Origin: Thermoflexales bacterium | GTDB taxonomy: Bacteria > Chloroflexota > Anaerolineae > S140-20 | Direction of reading: 5' to 3' | Assembly (NCBI GenBank): GCA_015484715.1 | Contig: WFUY01000136.1 | Location: 1 to 8,493 of the forward strand | DNA: 8,493 bases | Shown: one piece after another, positions 4,743-8,493 of the stretch | Layout of the letters: every line of letters starts with the position of its first letter | How positions within the stretch are numbered: position 1 is the stretch's first letter | Position numbers and translations under genes: made by a program | The notes under the pieces: generated by a model | What the model saw: the letters and a program-made list of their open reading frames with translations, nothing else | What the model was told of the DNA's origin: nothing | The model's database searches: none

Positions 4743-7184
4743 ATGCGGCGCTTTAGGGGGCTTCTCATCGGTCTGGGAATCCTGCTGGTGGTCCTGGTGA
4801 TCGTGGGGCTGGCTTGGCGGACGGTGATCCGGCGCTCCTGGCCGCAGACCAACGGCATCGTCGAGGTGCCGGGGCTCATCGAGCCGGTGGAGATCATCCG
4901 CGATCGCTGGGGCGTGCCCCACATCTACGCCCAGAACAGCCACGACCTCTTCTTCGCCCAAGGGTATGTCCATGCCCAGGACCGCTTCTGGCAGATGGAG
5001 TTCTGGCGGCGGATCGGTAGCGGGCGGCTCGCCCAGATCCTGGGGGAGGATGCTTTGGAGAAGGACCGCTTCATCCGTACCCTGGGCTGGCGGCAGGTGG
5101 CCGAAGCCGAGGTGGCGCTGCTGGATGATGAGACCCGGGCGGCGCTGGACGCTTACGCCCAGGGGGTGAATGCCTACCTGGAGGAGCATCGGGGCCGGCT
5201 GGGCCTGGAGTTCACCGTCCTGGCTCTCAACGGCACCCGCTTCGAGCCGGAGCCCTGGACGCCGGTGGATTCGCTGACCTGGGGGAAGGTGATGGCCTGG
5301 GACCTGGGGGGCAATCGCAAGATGGAGCTTCTGCGGGCCCGCCTGATCGCCCAGGTGGGCCTTGGCCGCCTCCACGATTACCTCCGCCCCTACCCGGGGG
5401 ACTCGCCGGTCATCGTCCCCTCGGAGGTGAGTTGGCGGCGGGAGGATGTGGCCGGGCTGGACCTGCTGGCCCGACGGTTGGGTGAGGGGCTGGTCCTGGG
5501 CCACGGCATGGGCATCGGCAGCAACAATTGGGTCGTGTCGGGCGCGAAGTCGGTCACCGGGATGCCCCTGCTGGCTAACGATCCCCACCTGAGCATCCAG
5601 ATGCCTTCCATCTGGTATGAGGTGGGGCTGCACTGCGGGGAGCGGTGCCCCTACAACGTCGTCGGCTTTTCCTTTGCCGGCGTGCCCGGCGTGATCATCG
5701 GCCACAACGAGCGGATCGCCTGGGGGGTGACCAACGCCGGCCCCGATGTGCAGGACCTCTACGTGGAGAAGATCAACCCCCAGAACCCGGACCAGTACGA
5801 GTACCAGGGAGAGTGGGTGGATATGGAGGTCCGCTACGAGGAGATCCAGGTGGCGGGCCGGGAGGAGCCCCTGGTCATCAAGGTGCGCAGGACCCGTCAC
5901 GGCCCCATCATCAACGACGTCGTTCACGGCCCCGACGAGGCGTGGGCCTACGGCTGGCAGCCGCTGGCCTTGCGCTGGACGGCGCTGGAGCCGGGCACCC
6001 TCCATCAGGCGGTGCTGGCCCTGGACCGGGCTCAGAACTGGGAGGAGTTCCGGGAGGCCCTGCGTTTGTGGGACGTGCCTGCCCAGAACTTCGTCTACGC
6101 CGACGTGGAAGGGAACATCGGCTACCAGTTGCCGGGGCGCATCCCCATCCGAGCCAAGGGGGATGGGAGCATGCCCGTGCCGGGCTGGACGGGGGAGTAC
6201 GAGTGGGTGGGGACGATTCCCTACGAGGAGTTGCCCTCCCGCTTCAATCCACCGGAGGGGTTCATCGTCACGGCCAACAACGCGATCGTGGACGCGGGCT
6301 ACCCCTACCTGATCGCCCGGGAGTGGGCTGCCGGCTACCGGGCACGGCGGATCACCGACCTGCTGATGGCCCAGGAGAAGTTCTCGGTCCGGGATTTCGC
6401 CCGCATCCAGAACGACAGCTACAACCTCTCGGCCGGCGAGGTGTTGCCCTATCTCCTGAGCCTGCAGCCGGAGGAGCCGGAGCTGGCCGAGGCGCTGGAG
6501 CGGCTGGCCGACTGGGACCTGCAGATGCGTCGGGAGAGCGTGCCGGCCGCCATCTACGCGGCTTTCTGGACCTTCTTGATGGAGGACACCTTTGCCGACG
6601 AGCTGGGCCAGCGGCCGGGAGGCGGGGACGAGGAGATGGTGGCCATCCGTTACCTGCTGGAGCGGCCCGACAACCCCTGGTGGGACAACGTGACCACGCC
6701 GGACCGGGTGGAGACGCGGGACGAGGTCCTGCTGCAGGCCCTGGCCGATGGAGTCCGATGGCTGCGGGAGAGGCTGGGGGGGAAGATGGACCGGTGGACC
6801 TGGGGGCGGATCCACACCGCCACCTTCCGTAACCAGTCCTTGGGGAAGTCGGGCATCCGGCTGATCGAGGGGCTCTTCAACCGGGGGCCGGTGGCGGTGG
6901 ATGGGGGTACGGCCATCGTCAACGCCACCTCCTGGAGCGCTCGGGAGCCGGCCGAGGTCGTCGGGGTCCCCTCAATGCGCCAGATCGTTGATCTGAGCGA
7001 CTTTGAGGCCTCACTGTCCGTTCACACCACCGGTCAGTCAGGGCATCCCTACCATCCCCACTATGCCGATATGATCCCCCTCTGGCGGGATGGAGAGTAC
7101 CATCCGATGCACTGGGAGCGATCGGCCATCGAGGCGGATGCCGAGGGGGTGTTGCAGTTGGTGCCGGTGGGGGGCGGAGAATAG
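4743..7184 (+). CDS. Penicillin acylase family Ntn hydrolase (peptidase S45), membrane-anchored
   Basis: 813 residues from ATG 4743, near the usual length of the family. These enzymes hydrolyse amides such as beta-lactam side chains or N-acyl homoserine lactones; the substrate here cannot be read from sequence. Residues 1-30 are basic then hydrophobic (about 6-24), an uncleaved anchor or signal sequence, so it acts outside the cytoplasmic membrane. The alpha-chain signature is at 53-92: RDRWGVPHIYA, GYVHAQDRFWQME. GIGSNNW places the self-cleavage site before Ser260, which becomes the N-terminal nucleophile of the beta chain. NDPHL (279-283) and GVTNAGPDVQDLYVE follow, with Asp335 and Asp338 placed like the beta-chain calcium ligands. 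TANN (Asn512/513) fits the oxyanion-hole Asn. GYRARRI supplies the conserved Arg (535 or 536). TGQSGHP (763-769) is the usual C-terminal motif. All expected catalytic residues are present. It has its own promoter, leader and terminator, so it is probably monocistronic. Confidence 0.95.
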   Translation: MRRFRGLLIGLGILLVVLVIVGLAWRTVIRRSWPQTNGIVEVPGLIEPVEIIRDRWGVPHIYAQNSHDLFFAQGYVHAQDRFWQMEFWRRIGSGRLAQILGEDALEKDRFIRTLGWRQVAEAEVALLDDETRAALDAYAQGVNAYLEEHRGRLGLEFTVLALNGTRFEPEPWTPVDSLTWGKVMAWDLGGNRKMELLRARLIAQVGLGRLHDYLRPYPGDSPVIVPSEVSWRREDVAGLDLLARRLGEGLVLGHGMGIGSNNWVVSGAKSVTGMPLLANDPHLSIQMPSIWYEVGLHCGERCPYNVVGFSFAGVPGVIIGHNERIAWGVTNAGPDVQDLYVEKINPQNPDQYEYQGEWVDMEVRYEEIQVAGREEPLVIKVRRTRHGPIINDVVHGPDEAWAYGWQPLALRWTALEPGTLHQAVLALDRAQNWEEFREALRLWDVPAQNFVYADVEGNIGYQLPGRIPIRAKGDGSMPVPGWTGEYEWVGTIPYEELPSRFNPPEGFIVTANNAIVDAGYPYLIAREWAAGYRARRITDLLMAQEKFSVRDFARIQNDSYNLSAGEVLPYLLSLQPEEPELAEALERLADWDLQMRRESVPAAIYAAFWTFLMEDTFADELGQRPGGGDEEMVAIRYLLERPDNPWWDNVTTPDRVETRDEVLLQALADGVRWLRERLGGKMDRWTWGRIHTATFRNQSLGKSGIRLIEGLFNRGPVAVDGGTAIVNATSWSAREPAEVVGVPSMRQIVDLSDFEASLSVHTTGQSGHPYHPHYADMIPLWRDGEYHPMHWERSAIEADAEGVLQLVPVGGGE

Positions 7185-7238
7185 GCTGCCGGCGTGCTCA
7201 TCGCTTTCGCCGACGCTCTCCGGCCTTGGAATCCTCTG

Positions 7239-7266
7239 GGCCCGGACCCTCGGTCCGGGCCGTTTT
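7239..7266 (+). terminator. Rho-independent terminator of the acylase gene
   Basis: GGCCCGGACC (7239-7248) and GGTCCGGGCC (7252-7261) form a perfect 10-bp GC-rich stem with a CTC loop, followed by GTTTTC. It lies 55 bases after the stop codon. Confidence 0.85.
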
Positions 7267-7324
7267 CGTGCCGTTTCCCGCCACCTCTCTGTTCGCCTCT
7301 AACCGAATTCCAACCAATATCTTA

Positions 7325-7374
7325 CCAAATTCTAATGGCATCGGTTTTCGCTCCGTGATAGGATGGCGTTGTAC
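7325..7374 (+). promoter_or_regulatory. Upstream block shared by both membrane-protein copies (copy 2)
   Basis: Ungapped partner of 4220-4269 (36 of 50 bases equal). It contains TAGGAT at 7359-7364 as a -10-like element and ends in ATGGCGTTGTAC. It lies just after the acylase terminator and about 150 bases before the ATG at 7525, so it probably drives the second membrane-protein gene. Confidence 0.55.
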
Positions 7375-7443
7375 CCGCAGATCGTACCTCCGCCGCACTC
7401 CCCGTACCACGCTCACCTCCGCACCCAGAGCGCGGGTTTTCAG

Positions 7444-7461
7444 CTCCTCTCCGTAGAGGAG
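7444..7461 (+). other. Hairpin in the leader of the second membrane-protein gene
   Basis: CTCCTCT (7444-7450), loop CCGT, AGAGGAG (7455-7461): a perfect 7-bp stem about 64 bases before the start codon. No U tract follows, so it is not a terminator. Possible RNA-stability or control element. Confidence 0.4.
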
Positions 7462-7524
7462 ACTCGCCGAAGTCCAGTTCTGAAACTTGCCTTGCACCTG
7501 ATCCGCCAACGGAGAGAGCCAGAG

Positions 7525-8493
7525 ATGGCTCACACGGTGGTCTTCTGGCTGGAGAACATAGCGGCCGGCCTCTTCCTTTGGTTCAGCCTCTACCTTCTCA
7601 CTCGGGACTTGCCGGCCCGCCGGGGGGAGACCCGATCCCCTTGGTGGTGGCACTCACCGTCCCTGTGGGCCGGTACAACGATGGGACTAGTGGCGCTTTT
7701 CATGTTCGGCGTGGCCATCCGAAGCACGATGCCGACGGTTGAGAAGTACATCCTCTGGCGTAAGATGACCTGGTGGGGTATGCCCATCACCGGCGCCCTC
7801 TGGCTGCGCATCATCATCTTCTTAGGCGTCGAGGAAGGCCGCTGGAAAAGCTCCCCGCTGTGGGAACAGGTGCTTTTCCCTATCATCCTGCTCTACGCCT
7901 TCTTCGTCGCCCTGGCCGGCACCTTCACCGAGTTGATCTGGAGCTTTCGCGGCACCTATTCAGCCTTTCTCCTCGAACCCTTCGTCATCCCTGCCAACAA
8001 GCCAGCCTTTTACCTGTATGGAGCCTACTACCCTGGGATTATGTGGGCCAGCGCAGTATTGCTCTTCCGCCTATACCGGGGAGGCCAGGAGGATTCGCCG
8101 CGCCGCCAGGGGTTCAAGTGGATGTGGCTGGGGGGCACGTTCCTGGCCGTCGCCGTGACGGTGATCATCGTGGCCTACACGTGGAGGCCAAAGCCCATCC
8201 CCGAACAGGTCGGCGACCTGACCGGCACGGTAGGATTGGTCCTGATCATGCGCGGCATCGTGATCTACGGGGCGCTGGTGCGGAACCAGATCCTCTGGGA
8301 AGATTTCCTCCACGCCCTCACGGGGACAGCAGTTGCTGTCTTCTTTTACCTCTTGGTCTTCCACCTCGCTCATTGGATCGGCGGTCGCCCCGTCCCTCCT
8401 GTCGCCGTCTCCTCGCTGATCGGCCTGGTGATCCTCACCCACACCCTCTTCGACTGGGGGCGGGTGTTGCTGGACCGGGCGCTCCTCCCCCAC
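7525..8493 (+). CDS. Multi-pass membrane protein, second copy, partial
   Basis: The frame is open from ATG 7525 to the right edge, 323 residues, so the C-terminal tail is outside the window. GGAGAG lies 8 bases before the ATG. The 21 bases before the ATG resemble those before the ATG of the 2243-3799 gene, and both proteins begin in the same way (M..TV.FWLEN.AAG). Alignment to that protein is collinear without gaps, with 229 of 323 residues equal by hand count. The same nine hydrophobic segments are present. Divergence is greatest at residues 142-150 (a loop) and in loops near 31-50 and 61-80. Residues 241-269 and 301-323 are identical. The complete copy predicts a further 195 or so residues: a helical region and a possible helix-turn-helix. 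Likely a sensor or regulator; function not recognised. Confidence 0.85.
   Translation, partial: MAHTVVFWLENIAAGLFLWFSLYLLTRDLPARRGETRSPWWWHSPSLWAGTTMGLVALFMFGVAIRSTMPTVEKYILWRKMTWWGMPITGALWLRIIIFLGVEEGRWKSSPLWEQVLFPIILLYAFFVALAGTFTELIWSFRGTYSAFLLEPFVIPANKPAFYLYGAYYPGIMWASAVLLFRLYRGGQEDSPRRQGFKWMWLGGTFLAVAVTVIIVAYTWRPKPIPEQVGDLTGTVGLVLIMRGIVIYGALVRNQILWEDFLHALTGTAVAVFFYLLVFHLAHWIGGRPVPPVAVSSLIGLVILTHTLFDWGRVLLDRALLPH

Noticed and set aside
4713..6815. 700-codon open frame on the minus strand
   Set aside because: It lies antisense to the acylase, has a Pro/His/Leu/Gly-biased composition typical of a GC-rich shadow frame, and shows no recognisable domain. The plus-strand frame carries all family motifs.
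5645..6832. 395-codon plus-strand frame inside the acylase
   Set aside because: Arg/Gly/Pro-rich out-of-frame reading of the acylase gene, a product of high GC content.

Overview
The window is GC-rich bacterial DNA. Layout, gene style and protein types (a membrane-anchored Ntn-hydrolase acylase, lineage-restricted multi-pass membrane proteins, a Pro/Ser-rich linker protein, a secreted Ig-like-repeat protein) fit an environmental bacterium, possibly Chloroflexota. That placement is an inference from general resemblance; there is no rRNA or universal marker here.

Left part (1-3799), all read from the minus strand. A secreted protein with bacterial Ig-like domains runs off the left edge (1-912). 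Next comes a 319-residue protein (1145-2104) with a long disordered linker and a C-terminal domain that looks Roadblock/longin-like. It has a near-consensus sigma-70 promoter (2166-2194) and an intrinsic terminator (1041-1079). Upstream of it is a 518-residue protein (2243-3799) with about nine membrane segments and a helical cytoplasmic tail ending in a possible helix-turn-helix.

Centre (3800-4742), 943 bases without a convincing gene but full of structure. It holds a 10-base-period direct repeat array (about 4060-4200), a 50-base block shared with the upstream region of the second membrane-protein copy (4220-4269), a 32-base imperfect inverted repeat (4401-4477), an extended -10 promoter (4546-4554) and a leader with a perfect 12-bp long-range stem (4595-4687).

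Right part (4743-8493), plus strand. A complete penicillin-acylase-family Ntn hydrolase (4743-7184) ends at a strong intrinsic terminator (7239-7266). A second copy of the membrane protein (7525-8493) then runs off the right edge. The two membrane-protein copies are inverted around the acylase and about 71% identical in protein by hand count over 323 ungapped residues. They also share two stretches of perfectly identical DNA (74 and 92 bases), which suggests gene conversion.

Working picture (inference): the acylase is an independent, anchored extracytoplasmic enzyme unit with its own promoter, leader and terminator. The paired membrane proteins look like sensors or regulators, each with a long leader and a related upstream block. 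Nothing in the sequence proves that the acylase and the membrane proteins act together; only their arrangement suggests it.
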